From NCBI RefSeq assembly GCF_036711975.1, contig NC_091966.1, positions 13,771,501-13,835,500 on the forward strand: a stretch of DNA of 64,000 bases, given 5' to 3'. Positions 36,687 to 49,109 of the stretch are shown one piece after another. Position 1 is the first letter of the stretch. Every line of letters begins with the position of its first letter. The position numbers and the translations under genes are program-made. This DNA is from Onthophagus taurus (lineage: Eukaryota > Arthropoda > Insecta > Coleoptera > Scarabaeidae). The notes below the pieces were generated by a model that ran no database searches, was not told the DNA's origin, and was given only the letters and a program-made list of their open reading frames with translations.

Positions 36687-37867
36687 CAGGGTGTTTCGGT
36701 GACTCGGGGAATAAATTTAACCACATATACTAGAGTGAAAATGATGACAATTCATGTAAAAAAAAAAATAGTAAAAGTCTTCAAATTTCAAAGATACAGG
36801 CCATCAAAGTTAGGAAATTTTAACACATTTTTCCAAATATCTTAAACACTATTTACAGTAAAGCGCTGAAATTTGGTACAGTATAAATCAATGTCGTGTA
36901 AAATTGTTAGGCAATTTATGAGTTGGATCGGTCCGCAGGAACAATGCTTACCGGCTGTTCCTAAAATTTGTTTGCTCAGAACTTTTTTATTCTTTCATAA
37001 CCCTGCATTTATTTTTGCAGTTTCTAATAGTAAATTTAGTTTAGAAACTTTTATTACTCTTAGATAATATTCATAAAAATCACCGTTTTCGTGTTAAATC
37101 CAAAAATGTTGGGTTCCGATTTCAATAGTGCTATTACTAAAAAAAAGAAATCTAAGTTTTTGAACGTCCTTTAGTATTTTTTATTACTTGTCTTGTTATT
37201 TTATGTACTTTTTTTATTATTCCTGTTAGTGTTGTTGGTTTTTTGTTTATTTTTTGTTAATTTATTGTTTTTGGATTCTTTTATTAAACCAACTAAAACA
37301 AATTAAAAATGTGATTTAGCTAAATCTACACTTGGACATGTTGCATATATAATAGTTATGACAGCTCAGTTCGATTTTCACTTGTCATTGCTAATTCAAA
37401 TTATTTATTTATTTATTTTTTTTAGTGTTATTGAATTCGGAGCCTAACATTTTTGCATTTAATACGGAAACGGTGGTTTTTATCAATATTCTCTAAGAGT
37501 GATAAAAGTTTCTAAACTAAATTTACTATTAGAAAATGCAAAAATAAATGTAGGGTTATGATAGGATAAAAAAGTTCTGAGCAAACAAACTTTATGAACA
37601 GCCTGTATAGCATTGTTCCCGCGTACCGATCCAACTCAAAAATTGCCTAATGATTTTACGTGATGTTAGTTTACGCTGTACCAAATTTCAACGCTTTACC
37701 ATAAATAGTGTTTAAGATATTTAGAAAAATGTGTTAAAATTTCATAACTTTGATGGCCTGTATCTTTGCATTTTGAGGACTTTTACTAATTTTTTTTACA
37801 TGAATCGTCATCACTTTCACTCTAGTATATGTGGTTACATTTGTTCCCTGAGTCACCGAAACACCTG
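36687..37867. mobile_element. 1.18-kb foldback element with ~450-bp inverted repeats, TA target duplication
   Basis: Left end CAGGGTGTTTCGGTGACTC and right end (reverse complement) CAGGTGTTTCGGTGACTC, each flanked by TA. The arms are near-identical to about 37145 on the left and from about 37418 on the right, leaving a ~270-bp AT-rich core. No transposase is present. CAGGGTGT termini with TA flanks point to a non-autonomous Tc1/mariner-type element. Confidence 0.88.
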
Positions 37868-38790
37868 TATATAGTTATAGTCAAAATATGTTTCGTTTAT
37901 GTTGAATATACTATATAAGTATGCTTATTCGAGTTCACAACCGAAATATATTTGTTTAAATTGTCAAAAAAAGTTAAATAATGAGTTAATTAAGAATTTT
38001 TTCGTTGAAATAAGCTGTATTAGTAACTACTAATATTACTAAATTTGAAAAGATTAAGTTCTACAGATTAGGGGAAGTGCATTGCAATTTATTTTCTAGA
38101 TGATAAAATTATCGTTCTTATATATACATGTATGTTTTAAATCTTTCCTCCTATTTCATATTTTTTTATACAGGGTCATCCACGACGACCGTCCATTAGA
38201 ACTATACGGTGTTCTGTCCAAAATAAAAATTTGAAAATTTAGTTTTAAGTATTATCAATTGCGTTCTCTTCGACTAAAATATTTTCAGATTTCTAACACT
38301 TCCGGTTATACCGGAAGTCGCCACCTACTTTATTTTTTTAAATGGAACACATTGTATATTTTTACATATTTGGATTTGTCTGTCTTCAAGGTTTATGAAT
38401 AAATTTACTTTTTGCAACTTGATTCGGCCGTTCTCGAATTATTCGAATTTTTCTAGAAAAATCTACTCCAGCAGATATTTGTTCAAAAAATCAGAGAACA
38501 CTTGATTTTTATGATATCAATTTAGGATTCAGAACATGCTTAAGCAACATGATGGAGTATGTTTTGGTGCCGAGCACGGCTGTGTAGAACGTGTGGTCAC
38601 TTTACTATGGCATGTTAACTTTCCGAGACTTGGAAGTACCATAACATCATTTTTTTAAATGGCACCCCCCATGTTTTATTACTTAGTCGTCTTCGGTGTC
38701 TCATTTTATATCTTTTATATCCCATATGTCCTTTACCTAACATTTGTAGTTTGGGAGATAATTAGGGTTCTTTGAAAAATCCACACATAT
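37868..38790. other. Repeat fragments, no gene
   Basis: Contains a single TIR-like end at 38174 (CAGGGTCATCCACGACGACC) without a recognised partner. A module at about 38273-38362 (CTTCCGGTTATACCGG..AAATGGAACAC) recurs inverted at about 39688-39790. Confidence 0.45.
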
Positions 38791-38796
38791 CATAAA

Positions 38797-39862
38797 TACC
38801 TAGTGTGACCTAATGAATAACCAAATGCAGTGGGGGTTTGCAAATTTGTAGACTTGTGATGTTTGATGCCAGCTTTTTAACTAAAATATTTCCGGTGTAC
38901 ACACACATGTATGTTACATACACTATACCTAAGTTGAGTCATTTTTGAGATTTTAATTTTTTGTAATCAAAAATGTCTACTACAACGTTACTTGTTATAA
39001 TTTATAACTCATCCATTCTGACCGCCAGAAGAAGAATATTGTGTTGGGAATGTTGTGGTGTTTATGTATTATCGGAGGATCAGTAAGGAAAAAATAAACA
39101 GTTTGACATTTGCTAAAGCTATGGTTTATTTCTGTTGGTGTGATGACTAGGTTACTTTTTGTAGTAATCTGTTCTCGAGAAGTCGCAATGCTGCCACCAA
39201 CACATTGCGTAAAATTCCTTGGTATCTCTCAGAATTTAAGTTTTCATCGTAACAAAGAGCGATAAAATTCCAGTTTTAATGTTCTTGATTCCAAAGAAAA
39301 TGTTCCAAATTCCCGACAATTTTTTAATAGCCTGTATACAATATCTTTAGTTGGTACGGGATGAGTTGGAAATTTATGGAAATCTTTCCGCAAACAGACG
39401 ACACGTACGCGCAATTATTTCAAAGTAACCTAGTCATCACACCAACAGAAATAAACCATAGCTTTAGCAAATGTCAAACTGTTTATTGTTTCCTTATTGA
39501 TCCGTTAATACATAAACAGCACAACATTCCCAAAACAGAATTTCTTTTCCGGCGGTCAGTGTAGATGATTTATAAATTATAGAAAGTAACGTTGTAGTGA
39601 TTAAAATCTCAAAAATGACTCAACTTAGGTATAGTGTGTGTGACATACAAGTGGCCTAAAATTGAACGGAAATTTAATAAAATACAGGTGTTCCATTTGA
39701 AATATATTTCACATGAAATATGAAAATTGTCACCTCTTCTGGTGTAACCACAAGTACCCGGAACCTGAAAATATTTTAGTTAAAAAGATGGCATCAAACA
39801 TCACAAGTTTGCAAATTTTCAAACCCCCACTTCATTTGGTTATTCACTAGGTCACACTAGGC
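38797..39862. mobile_element. Degenerate foldback element
   Basis: Left arm 38797-39162 and right arm 39422-39862 are inverted copies: CCTAGTGTGACCTAATGAAT matches the complement of ATTCACTAGGTCACACTAGG, and GATGACTAGGTTAC faces GTAACCTAGTCATC. The right arm contains about 120 bp absent from the left arm, including the GTTCCATTT module. Clean termini and target duplications were not found. Confidence 0.7.
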
Positions 39863-39948
39863 ACTTAATTCATGGCATACTAGATTAAATATCGATATGA
39901 TATGGAGTAGTACGTGTTTGCTTGAATATACGGGTATTCGTTGATATA

Positions 39949-40080
39949 AAACGACATGAAAACTCAAACATCAATCCTCATCTCACTATTGCGTGCATAA
40001 TAGATATCCTGGTTGCATGAAAAAAGGATCGCTATTATTGAACGAAATTTTGAATTATTTTCTACTTGGATGTTTCGTTT
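39949..40080. repeat. Direct repeat, copy 1 of 2
   Basis: About 130 bp beginning AAACGACATGAAAACTC and ending near CTTGGATGTTTCG. It recurs in the same orientation at 41074-41197 with a short gap and a few substitutions. No coding content is recognised. Confidence 0.8.
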
Positions 40081-40084
40081 TCGC

Positions 40085-42875
40085 ACTTTACCTTAACTTT
40101 TCCAAGACATGCGATTGGGATAATCTACTTATTGTATGCCAACCTAAAAATAGTTCACCGATATCTCTTATTTGACTCATAATTAAAGGTTGTTTTGTGA
40201 TGTTGATAACTTGGGTCCATACCTAATCAAGTTATATAATATTGAACACCTTAAAATGTAGTCTAACTACATTTAAGAGGAAAATAGAATATAAATAGAA
40301 TTCAGCATGCTATAGATGTTGGAGTACTAATAGCAATTTTCCAAAATATCATTAATTAAAGCTTTATGTTATTTATTGTTTTTGTTGTGCTGAATTATTT
40401 TATCAGTATCAAGTATCAACCTTAGCATAGGCGCAGAAAAATATTAGACAAAATTGTTGTGGTGGAGATAGGAATACATAACATAGGATACAAAATAATA
40501 CAAATTAAAAGAAAAAAATAAAGTAAATATATATAGAATTCCCTTTTTTCGAATTCTGTATAATTCGGTAAAAGTCGTGTTCATACAAAATGCCTAAATT
40601 GTCTAGAATCTAGAATCTAGAATATACTAGCATAGATCTAAATTACTTTCTGTTACGTCATATTTTCTGTGAACTCACATCAAAACGTTTATAGTTTTTG
40701 TGTTGTTTAAAATGTGACGCATAGAAAAGTTAACGAACAGAATTCTTATCGTTAATCATGATCAGTAAGACCTCGAATTCTGTTTGAATCGTTGACAGGG
40801 ATTCGATGTATTCGACGTTGGATTGATTTGGTGCGTCCAACGTTTATGGCTATCGCTTAATCGAAAGTTCCTCGCACGGACACACGTGGACGGCAGGTAC
40901 TTATTGTTTCTGTGTTTCTATTAAAGAGGAACCGGTCGTAGCACGTTTAATCTCGATTCGGGAATTTATGGTATTCGGATCGGCATCGTGAACAGTACAA
41001 TGGGACTGTAAATATACGAACAAATCGATAGCGCGGTTTGGCGAGACCATTTTTCTCCGCTAATGGTGAACAGAAAACGACGTGAAAACTCAAACATCAA
41101 TCTGTTGCGTGCATAATAGATATCCTGGTTGTATGAAAAAAGTTTCGGTATTATTGAACGAAATTTTGATTTATTTTCTACTTGGATGGTTCGATTTTGT
41201 AAAACACATCTAAAACTATTAACTTTTATTAACGTTATTTTAAGAGTGAAAAACTGAGTATCCTGTTTAGTGGACCGTGAAAAACAATAATGTGAATTGT
41301 ATTCAAATTATCGATACGTATCGTCTATAAATTTTCAACGGTCCAATTGTTGTTCCGATTAGGTATAGAAGGTGATCTTATCTCCGGTTAATATTACATA
41401 GCGACTAGTTTATGTGAGCAACGGTCCGCGTTTTCAATAGAAGGCCAATTCATCGCTTATATTAACACGTAACAGGATTCATAATTGAATACTCATTGCT
41501 TCTATTACCTCATCAAACTACGATTATACGGAATTTTAATCAAAACTCATTTTGTTCTTGTTTCCTATAAAAATAACAACGTTCATAATGTTTATTATCC
41601 TGTTTTCTAATCCACGATTTTAAATCATCCACCAGCATACTCTTACCTTAATAGCAGTATATACGAGTTTACCAACAGGAAGGTACAGCTAATCATTTAT
41701 AGCGATACCATGCAGAGTAGTGCTTTTATTTAGCATTAAGTAAGGATAAATCGCTTTAAAGTCGAATCTTTATAGCTTCATCGATCGATAAGCTACGATG
41801 AGCCGAGCGTAAACGAGTGCAAAAAGCAGTCGAAACTCGCTATTTTAGCCCATTCGTAGCGCTATCCTTTAATTAGCGCACTCAAATTAATAGGTTAGCA
41901 AACCGGCAATCCTCGTTCAACATAAAACGTACACGAATGTAATTCGTACGTGCGCCACTTAATGAGGATATCCGCACTCATTTTCTTCTCTCAATGAATT
42001 GAGAGAAGTTTGCAACACTTTATTTTCATATTTAGTTAAACATTTATGTTTAACTTATGTTTTCGTTAAAAAAGAAGAATATCTTTTTCTATAAAACATT
42101 AGTAGTGTATGAAACGACCAGAACCTAGTATTAACTTTTAACTGACAAGATAAGATCACGAAGTATACGTTTAACCGATCATAACAATGGAACCGCAGAA
42201 ATTTCGCCAAGAGCTCATGTTCTCAATTTGAATACAATCCCCGTTACCGTCGTTAGCGTTCCTTTCTTTTGTACCGCGTTTGGCCTTAAGTCAGCTTTAT
42301 TCGTAGAATTGAAAAAAAACGAGCAGAACTCGGCACGTGCCTCGGACACATTCACCTCGTGTTCAACGTTCTACCGAAATCGTGTCGCCTTTATGGACAT
42401 TCTTTGTACGGATTTCTCAACTAATTGCTTTGATCATTAACAACCGCTTTTTTCTTCGAAAATGGACAACTTCTAATCTTGTAGTGCAAGTATAAATATA
42501 AAAAATAAAAGAAAATTTTTTTTAGTCTTTGGAATTTAAATGATATTAGATCATTTCAAGTATTCTTTTTAGTTGAATTCTGCAGCTGGTAGGTAGATAG
42601 ATATATGGTAAGATTGTCGTGCGTTAATGTCGTTCCTCAAACTACTAAGGGTTTAAATGACGCATCGTCGCGTATCTGATACAATCTAGTTCCCAGCTTG
42701 TACACTAAATCAGTTTTATTAAAAGTTGCGTGCACTGAAAGACACGTGCGTGGTTACGCTTGGAACTCTTATGGGAGAGAGATGGATACTTTATTCTGGA
42801 AGATAAACTAGGTCCGGTTTGTTGGTGTTTCTGGTCGTATAATAATAAAAACAGTTTGGCCGTATCCAGAGAACG
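40085..42875. other. No gene recognised
   Basis: Apart from the repeat at 41074-41197 and a short CTAGAAT tandem near 40605, nothing is supported. Parts of 40740-41000 and 41760-42450 have higher CpG content. Frames at 42228-42440 and 42760-43002 have no recognisable motif. Confidence 0.4.
41074..41197. repeat. Direct repeat, copy 2 of 2
   Basis: Same orientation as 39949-40080. It shares GCGTGCATAATAGATATCC and ATTATTGAACGAAATTTTG. Relative to copy 1 it lacks a short CTCATCTCACTA segment. Confidence 0.8.
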
Positions 42876-43039
42876 GGATGTGTGCGCGCATATCTCTGGT
42901 CATTGCGAACAACTTTCTTGGCATCCTCAACGCGCCAGCTATTTTAAGTACATACACAACCCAAGTATTTTGCTTTTCTCTTTTTCGGTTTTAGTTTTAT
43001 GACCAAGAGTATTAATATTATATGAAAAAATTCATGAGA

Positions 43040-43045
43040 TTTATT
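43040..43045 (-). terminator. Poly(A) signal AATAAA of F-box gene 1
   Basis: AATAAA on the minus strand, 28 nt past the TAG stop. Equivalent signals lie after the stops of the other three F-box genes. Confidence 0.6.
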
Positions 43046-43073
43046 AAAATCCGCCATTTATTATAGTTATAGG

Positions 43074-46000
43074 CTAAAAATGCATGTTTGGTCTACATAT
43101 ACACATAGTTTCGTGAATAACTCTACAATCAACATTTTCCAAAACAAAATTTTTAACTCCTTCAGCAGTTACTCTGGTACCAGTAACATCCAACAGCGAT
43201 AAATTTAAATGTTTCAAATAATGCAATGCTTTATCAGTTACCCCGTAACAGCCTCTCAGGGACAATTTTTTTAAACTGACGTCGTTGTATTGTCCTAAAT
43301 AACGACTCTCTGCCATTCCTGAAAATTAAGTGATTATAGTTAATAATATACCAAAAATACATAATAATTATTGAAATTATGTTTGATTGTGTTAATAAAA
43401 AATGGAGATAATATTAATAAAATATATTTATGGAGGATTCATGTACATACGTTGAATTAGTAGTGGAAGCAATATTGGAACGGATATTGGAAAAGTAAAA
43501 TAAAGTACATTTTTTATTATAAACACCGTTAAAGCCAGAATTGATTCTTATCACTACACGATTGCGAAACGTCGGTAATACCTGTCCGCTGGAAGACCAA
43601 TAGGTGTGTGGAATGGCTTGTCAAACTATAAAAACTCTAACAAAAAATTGCCGGTTGCTAACTAGCTAAGATTACGTTTTCAGATTAGGCAACCCAATAT
43701 TTTGCAAAGTAAGACAAAAATGCCCTAAGCATCGTTATAGAACTTAGTATGGCTGGTAAGAGCTTAGAAACTTCGACTACAAGTGTCTAAAACTTAGACA
43801 CTTACGGGGAAGGCTATCGAAATTATTACGGGAATTCTATCTTTAGACCTTGTAGGTAGAAAAACAAGCGAGATGTACTAAAAAGAAATAATGAAGAATT
43901 GATAGGCGATGATATCCCGTCTTGGATGTGAGTCACTGATAATGAAGCATGCTGTATTAGAGCACTCAGAATTTGATACTCAGAAGAATCGTGAAAGGAA
44001 GTGAAGAGTTCACCTCTTGTTCTGCTTTTATTAAGACAAAATCTTGTGTTTTCTGTCATAAATTGTTAAGCTTCTTGAGAAGTTTGGATTTGCCAGAAAG
44101 TCCGTTTGATTTGGGGTTCCTTTGCTCATATTGCCAATCTACCGTCCTCTATTTTATCGATATGGTCTCTCCAGAATTTTCGTCTTGATATCGAGAATAT
44201 TAACATACCTGGATATCCGGTTCTTCTCGTGTTATAGCACTCCTAATCTGGCCACCTAGCGTTACTCGTTTAATCGATCGCAATTTCTATCCTTCTAATC
44301 ATACAGTTTGTTTTAGAAGTATCTGCCTAAGTTTCCGACGCATATGGTCCCATAATTCACTTGTAGATTTAGCGTTTACTTCTGTTGACATGGACTGTTC
44401 CATACCTCTCTCAACATTGCAAAGGCTCCTTTAACTTTATTTGTGCGATTTCTTATGTCTTCTTCGGTGTCTCTTGTGTTGGTTACTACGTTGCCTAGAT
44501 AGGTGAACTATCGAACGTCTTCAATTGGTGTATTATAATAATAATAATGCCTTTTATTAATTGAAATCATTACATTATCTATAACTTAATAACGAAAGTA
44601 TATAGGGCGTAGTTAAGGACCTAAGTCCTTCTCTTCCACTTAACCCTGATCTATCTTATCTATATTTAACCTTCGTTGCCCTAAACCCTAGGCATGCTTG
44701 CACATCACTGAATGTATGCGCTACCAGGCATATGTTATGTTATCTACATAAACTAGGTCTTGTTTGTGTAGTGCCCATGTTATACCTCGTTGTTGGTGGT
44801 TAGTGATATTTATGATCCAGTCTAGTGCTATGTTAAAGAGTAATGGGGACAGAGGGCATCCTTGTCTTTCCTTTGTGTACTACACACCATTTTGTACCTT
44901 TGTATTAATCTTTTATTAGTACTATTAATTTGGATGGGATTCCCGTTAGCTATAAGATGCGCTCTGTGGTCTAGTGAATCGAATGCTCGCTTGATGTCTA
45001 TGCACACCATATACATTGTGGCTCTTCATTCCATGCATTGCTCTGTTATTATTCTTAAACTATTAATGTAGTCGACGCATGATCTGTTCACTCTGAAACC
45101 TGCCTGTTCCTTTCTGAATTTTGTTTCAATTTGGTCCATTATTCTTGTATTTATTATCTGAGCTATGATTTTATTATTTATATTGAGAAATGTGTTGCCT
45201 TCGAATTACTACACCTCTGTAGACCGCCCCTCTTTGAGAGTTTTATAATTATTCCCTCCTTTCAGTCTCAATCTTTTCCTTATTCGATACCCTCTTGAGT
45301 ATAATGGTTGAATTAGTTTAGTAATGTGTTGTGAATCTGCTATTTGGAATTCAGCCTTACTTTACTTTAATGTTCCTTTTGTCATTTATGAGATGCGATG
45401 TCTTGTCTGTAATCCACTCTTCCTTTGTTGTCCTCCCCTTTCCCAGCAACCTTTTCCCTGTCTCATTCCGTCCATCTTTCTACTTGAACTTCATTTCTGG
45501 CTTCATTCTAATGGCCAGAGTTTCCTTTGATGGTTCTCTTGAATTTTCGGAGTACAGATAGGTCTTCCAGTCTTTTCAAATTGTATTTACGCCTTGTTGC
45601 TTTGGTATTCTGATTTTACTTATCTTAACTATATTTGAATTACGCCAATCAATAGATGGTGGTCACTTGCCATATCTGTCTCCTTCTTGTTAGAGCGAGT
45701 GTCGCCATTTTCGGTTTATCGTGATGTCGTCTATTTGATTTTCTGTTTTCTGGTCTGGCGATAGACAAGAATCACCCATGACAATTAATGTGTTCCCTTT
45801 GCGTCCCCGCATAGGTCATGTTCCATTTCTTTAGAGAATTTCTTCCATTATGACACTTTCAAGTTTATTTTATTGCTGTATTCACTTCACTTCTGATATT
45901 CATATACTATTAATCTTCATTGTTCTTACACCTATACCTTAAGTAAGCACACGTTTGTACACATTTGTGTTCCTTCGCTAATACCTTCACTTCCTCAATG

Positions 46001-47857
46001 AACCATGGCTTGTCATTTCATTTTCCATACACGTTACACAAGTCACCTTACATACAAGTCTGTGTTTTTAAGATATCATAATTTCATTTCCGGCATATAA
46101 TGATCCATAATAAAGCCTTTTTGCAATTGTAAGATTCATTGTCAGAAAAGTGAATTAGTATTATAAGAAAATGTTGGTCATATTTAAATAAGAATTAACT
46201 AGTACACAGCATATATGTACCTGCATTTCCACATCTGTTTATTTTATGAGGCTCTTGATATTCTAAAAATCACAAATTAAAAATTTTAAGTACCAATGAA
46301 GACAATAAGTAATGGTGAGAATATGACTTACCGTTGCTTTCTATTGGAGGGTAACGTCTCCAAAGAAAAGATCCAGGCACGTCCATCCTATAAAAATCTC
46401 TCGGAGGTGACCACCACCCTGAAACAGTTTTCTATGTAACATTTATGACAAAAAAATAGTTCAAAATAGCAAACAATGTGAACTATGTTCTAACACAGCG
46501 ATGTCTTTTTCATTTTGATTTGGGTTTTCTGAAATATCTGCAGAATTTAGTCTACTTATTCCCATCATTTTAGAACTTTCAGTAGGTTTAAGTGTGTAAA
46601 TAAATCCTCCCTTACAAACTTTTCGTTCGATATCGTCATCAGAAACAGTTAATTTTTTTCTTTCAACAACAATCCTTGCAGCTATGTTAGGATTATTTTG
46701 ACAAGTACATTCATCATATGGCCTCTTATATAAAGTGCTTTGAAAAGTATAACAGCCTTGAATTGGTTTGGCTGAAGAATACTCCTTGATGCTAGTTTCA
46801 GATAGATGTCCATACGGAATTTTCTCAATTGTAGAAGTAGAACCAACAAAATTGTGTAAAATATCTTCATTCCAAAGAGCGATATCGTCAAGATCAGAAA
46901 CATAACTATTTTTTAACTTTTGGGAGTTGTCAGCTATTTCTACTTCGCGTGCATCCTTTTCCACGAAATATGTAGTGAGATAGTCTTGGAAATAAATTTC
47001 TTGTACCTTTGGCTTTTTAGCGAGGGATTGTAAAAATATATTTCCAAGACCAGAAAACCGACAATCCACAATTCGCAACGAATCGAATTTTTTCGTTATG
47101 CTTAACTCAACATCATATAATCCTTTGCACTTATACAGTGATAAAATTTCTAGTGATTTTAGTGATTCTAATCTGTCTAGTATAGAAAGGTTAACCCAGA
47201 AACACTGATCCAATATAAATACCTAAAAATATTTTAATTATTGAATAATTGATTAAAATGAGTACTATTATAGTACTTTTAAATTTTTTAATTGCTCGGG
47301 ATAGTATTTTTGCAATTCGAACGTATTTGTTACATAGGTCTTTTTTAAACTCAATTCGATTAAAGTTTCTGGAAAATCTCTTAATTTCAACTAAAAAACA
47401 GTAAATCAAAAAACGATAAATGTAAAAATATAAGATAATACCATATTTCCGTCAATTTTCATATTTTCCAAAGCTAAAACCGACAGATTTAAAGTAGATA
47501 TATTTAAGAAAAAGTTATCCGGAATTAGTTTAATGTGTCTCCCATCCGCACTTATTCTAACATCTTCGGTGGTATTGGTTATTTTATCAATGCAAAAGTC
47601 AATTTTCTCATTATTGTTTGTAAGATCTCTAGCGTCAATTTTATACCATAAATATTTAGTTTGAACGATGTCGTGTAATCGTTGGCATGTCCTTATATGA
47701 AAACACGAAACGTTTATGTATCGCAAAAAAACAACTAAAATCAAAAAACTTACTTGCTTATTAACCATAAATCAGTTAAATTTAAATATCGAAATATATT
47801 TAATAGTATGTAGTCGTTTAAATTTAAAATATTCAATTTGTGTGTATTAGCTGACAT
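43074..47857 (-). CDS. F-box/LRR protein, gene 1 (type A), 7 exons, 529 aa
   Basis: Predicted substrate-recognition subunit of an SCF ubiquitin ligase; target unknown. Exons in transcript order: 47754-47857, 47442-47691, 47277-47390, about 46475-47222, 46332-46418, 46221-46262, 43074-43318. They join in frame to 529 codons plus TAG. The F-box starts at residue 10 (LNLNDYILLNIFRYL) and crosses the first splice into KTCQRLHDIV. Leucine-rich repeats follow (FPETLIELSLKKT; SLKSLEILSLYKCKGLYDVE). A linker with CTCQNNP comes next, then a C-terminal AMN1-like repeat KKLSLRGCYGVTDKALHYL and a Cys-rich tail ending MHF. The donor of exon 4 is uncertain: position 46475 or 46484 both keep phase. The last intron (2.9 kb) holds a retrotransposon relic. 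About 95% identical to gene 3 in exon 4. Confidence 0.9.
44150..45810 (-). mobile_element. Endonuclease/RT-type non-LTR relic, unit A copy
   Basis: Lies in the last intron of F-box gene 1, same strand. Minus-strand order: endonuclease end TLIVMGDSC and NQIDDITINRKWRHSL (45655-45790). RT entry NINNKIIAQIINTRIMDQIE, then KFRKEQAGFRVNRSCVDYIN, YMVCIDIKRAFDSLDH and RQGCPLSPLLFNIALDWI. The catalytic box is YVDN instead of YADD, and the tail reads FTYLGNVVTNTRDTEEDIRN (44380-44520). Stops and the altered catalytic box make it dead, though conservation is high. The same relic sits at the same place in unit B. Confidence 0.85.
44529..44707 (-). mobile_element. SINE-like insertion with (ATT)n tail
   Basis: A ~180-bp segment interrupts the RT relic between its catalytic block and the FTYLG block. 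Minus strand starts near GCATGCCTAGGGTTTAGGGC and ends AATAAAAGGCATTATTATTATTAT. The short length and microsatellite tail suggest a SINE or the 3' end of another LINE. Unit B has it at the same point. Confidence 0.5.
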
Positions 47858-48040
47858 TTTAAATAATATGTTTTTTTAAATTGTTGTCGTCAGGTATTAC
47901 TGCAGATATAAAAATAACTGCAGTAATCATAAAACACGAATACGCGATAAGATATAGATTTTATCACACACCCGTTTTAGATCGAGATTTCTTATAATTA
48001 ATTAATCCACTCCATAAGACAATGCAGTGATTTATTAACA

Positions 48041-48182
48041 TTACAATGTCAACAACATATTTTTATGGCTTTGACTACGGAAGGCTCTCAGTTTCTTGTG
48101 CAAGGTGACATATGCATACAGAGCATCAATTTGTTCAACATTTGACGATTTAGCTTTTTTGGCCTTCCACATTTGACAGATC
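48041..48182 (-). CDS. Unidentified conserved exon-like segment, unit A
   Basis: After a good acceptor (ATATTTTCTAG) the minus strand reads CQMWKAKKAKSSNVEQIDAL, continues YAYVTLHKKLRAF and ends LLTL-stop. The unit B copy at 61313-61454 keeps the frame and stop with about three amino-acid changes, which is suggestive of coding. The segment lies just upstream of the F-box gene 1 start. I do not recognise the family and found no sure partner exon. It could instead be a transposon end. Confidence 0.3.
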
Positions 48183-48342
48183 CTAGAAAATATATAAAGC
48201 TGAGAAAGCGCTTCAGTTCATATAACACATTTTATTTATGTAATATTATTCTCTTGTGGAACACTTTTCCTTCGAAACTTTCAGCGGGTTATGGATGTTG
48301 TACTTCTATGAACAATCAATTTTATTTCATCACAAACAATTT

Positions 48343-48613
48343 AATTCACCCCTCGTTTTGTTGGTTTGGTTTTTTCTTGTCCAATTTTCCAATTTAACAT
48401 GATGTCTTTTAAGTTCTTCCCTCTTGCTTCTCTTTTTGGTGCCGTTTCCAATCCACGTAGTGTTTCATAATCTTCATCTTCCACATTTTCAGTTTCTGAA
48501 ATAGCATCATCACATATCCAATTCCAGTCATCATTATCAGATTCTGTGTTAACTTCATTTCTGTCCTCATACGTTTGTTCTTCGTTTTGAATGTTATCTT
48601 CATTTCTGCTTCA
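48343..48613 (-). other. Acidic open frame, unknown
   Basis: A ~90-codon minus-strand frame, opening right after a stop and rich in Asp/Glu: NEVNTESDNDDWNWICDD, then SETENVEDEDYETLRG and NLKDIMLNWKIG before its stop. Unit B keeps only the last ~30 codons (LKDVMLNWKIGQEK) and lacks about 410 bp corresponding to 48421-48830. It could be an exon of an unidentified gene or a transposon-derived segment. Confidence 0.25.
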
Positions 48614-49081
48614 ATAATTTACGTTTCCAGGATGTCATTTTTAATGGAGGTATTGCAATCAAAGCCTAAATAGAAAAACTAATCGGTATTACAATATATG
48701 CTCCGCTTGAAGCTTAGAATAAATTTTGTTTTTTATACAAAGTGGGTATGTATAACTTAACGTATGAATAAACTCGTTCTCAGAAATGTTTTTACTATTA
48801 ATGATTTGATTAAGAATCAAGCATCTCTCCAAAACATACTTTGTACGCCTATTGATCTCAACCCAACCCAACCCAACAATAATTTGTTTTCCAAAGCCAA
48901 ATGTGCAAAAAATTATTCCTAAAACCACCTCACAATATATGTTAACTGGATATGTGTGTGTATATCTCTGGTTAATCTCTAGCTTATGTATGCGCATAAC
49001 TTTTATAAGATTTATAATGCATCTGCAATATTTTCAGTTGTATGAAGGACATTGATATTAAATTACAAGATTAATACCACC

Positions 49082-49087
49082 TTTATT
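49082..49087 (-). terminator. Poly(A) signal AATAAA of F-box gene 2
   Basis: AATAAA on the minus strand, 23 nt beyond the TAA stop. Confidence 0.6.
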
Positions 49088-49109
49088 AAAATCATTTATA
49101 GTTACAGTG

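Noticed and set aside
42228..43002. Open frames of 70-80 codons before F-box gene 1
   Set aside because: No homology, no splice support, and not conserved in unit B.
48862..48880. CCCAA repeats (also near 61728) resembling a telomeric TTGGG motif
   Set aside because: Only three units, duplicated with the segmental unit; too short for a telomere or interstitial telomeric array.
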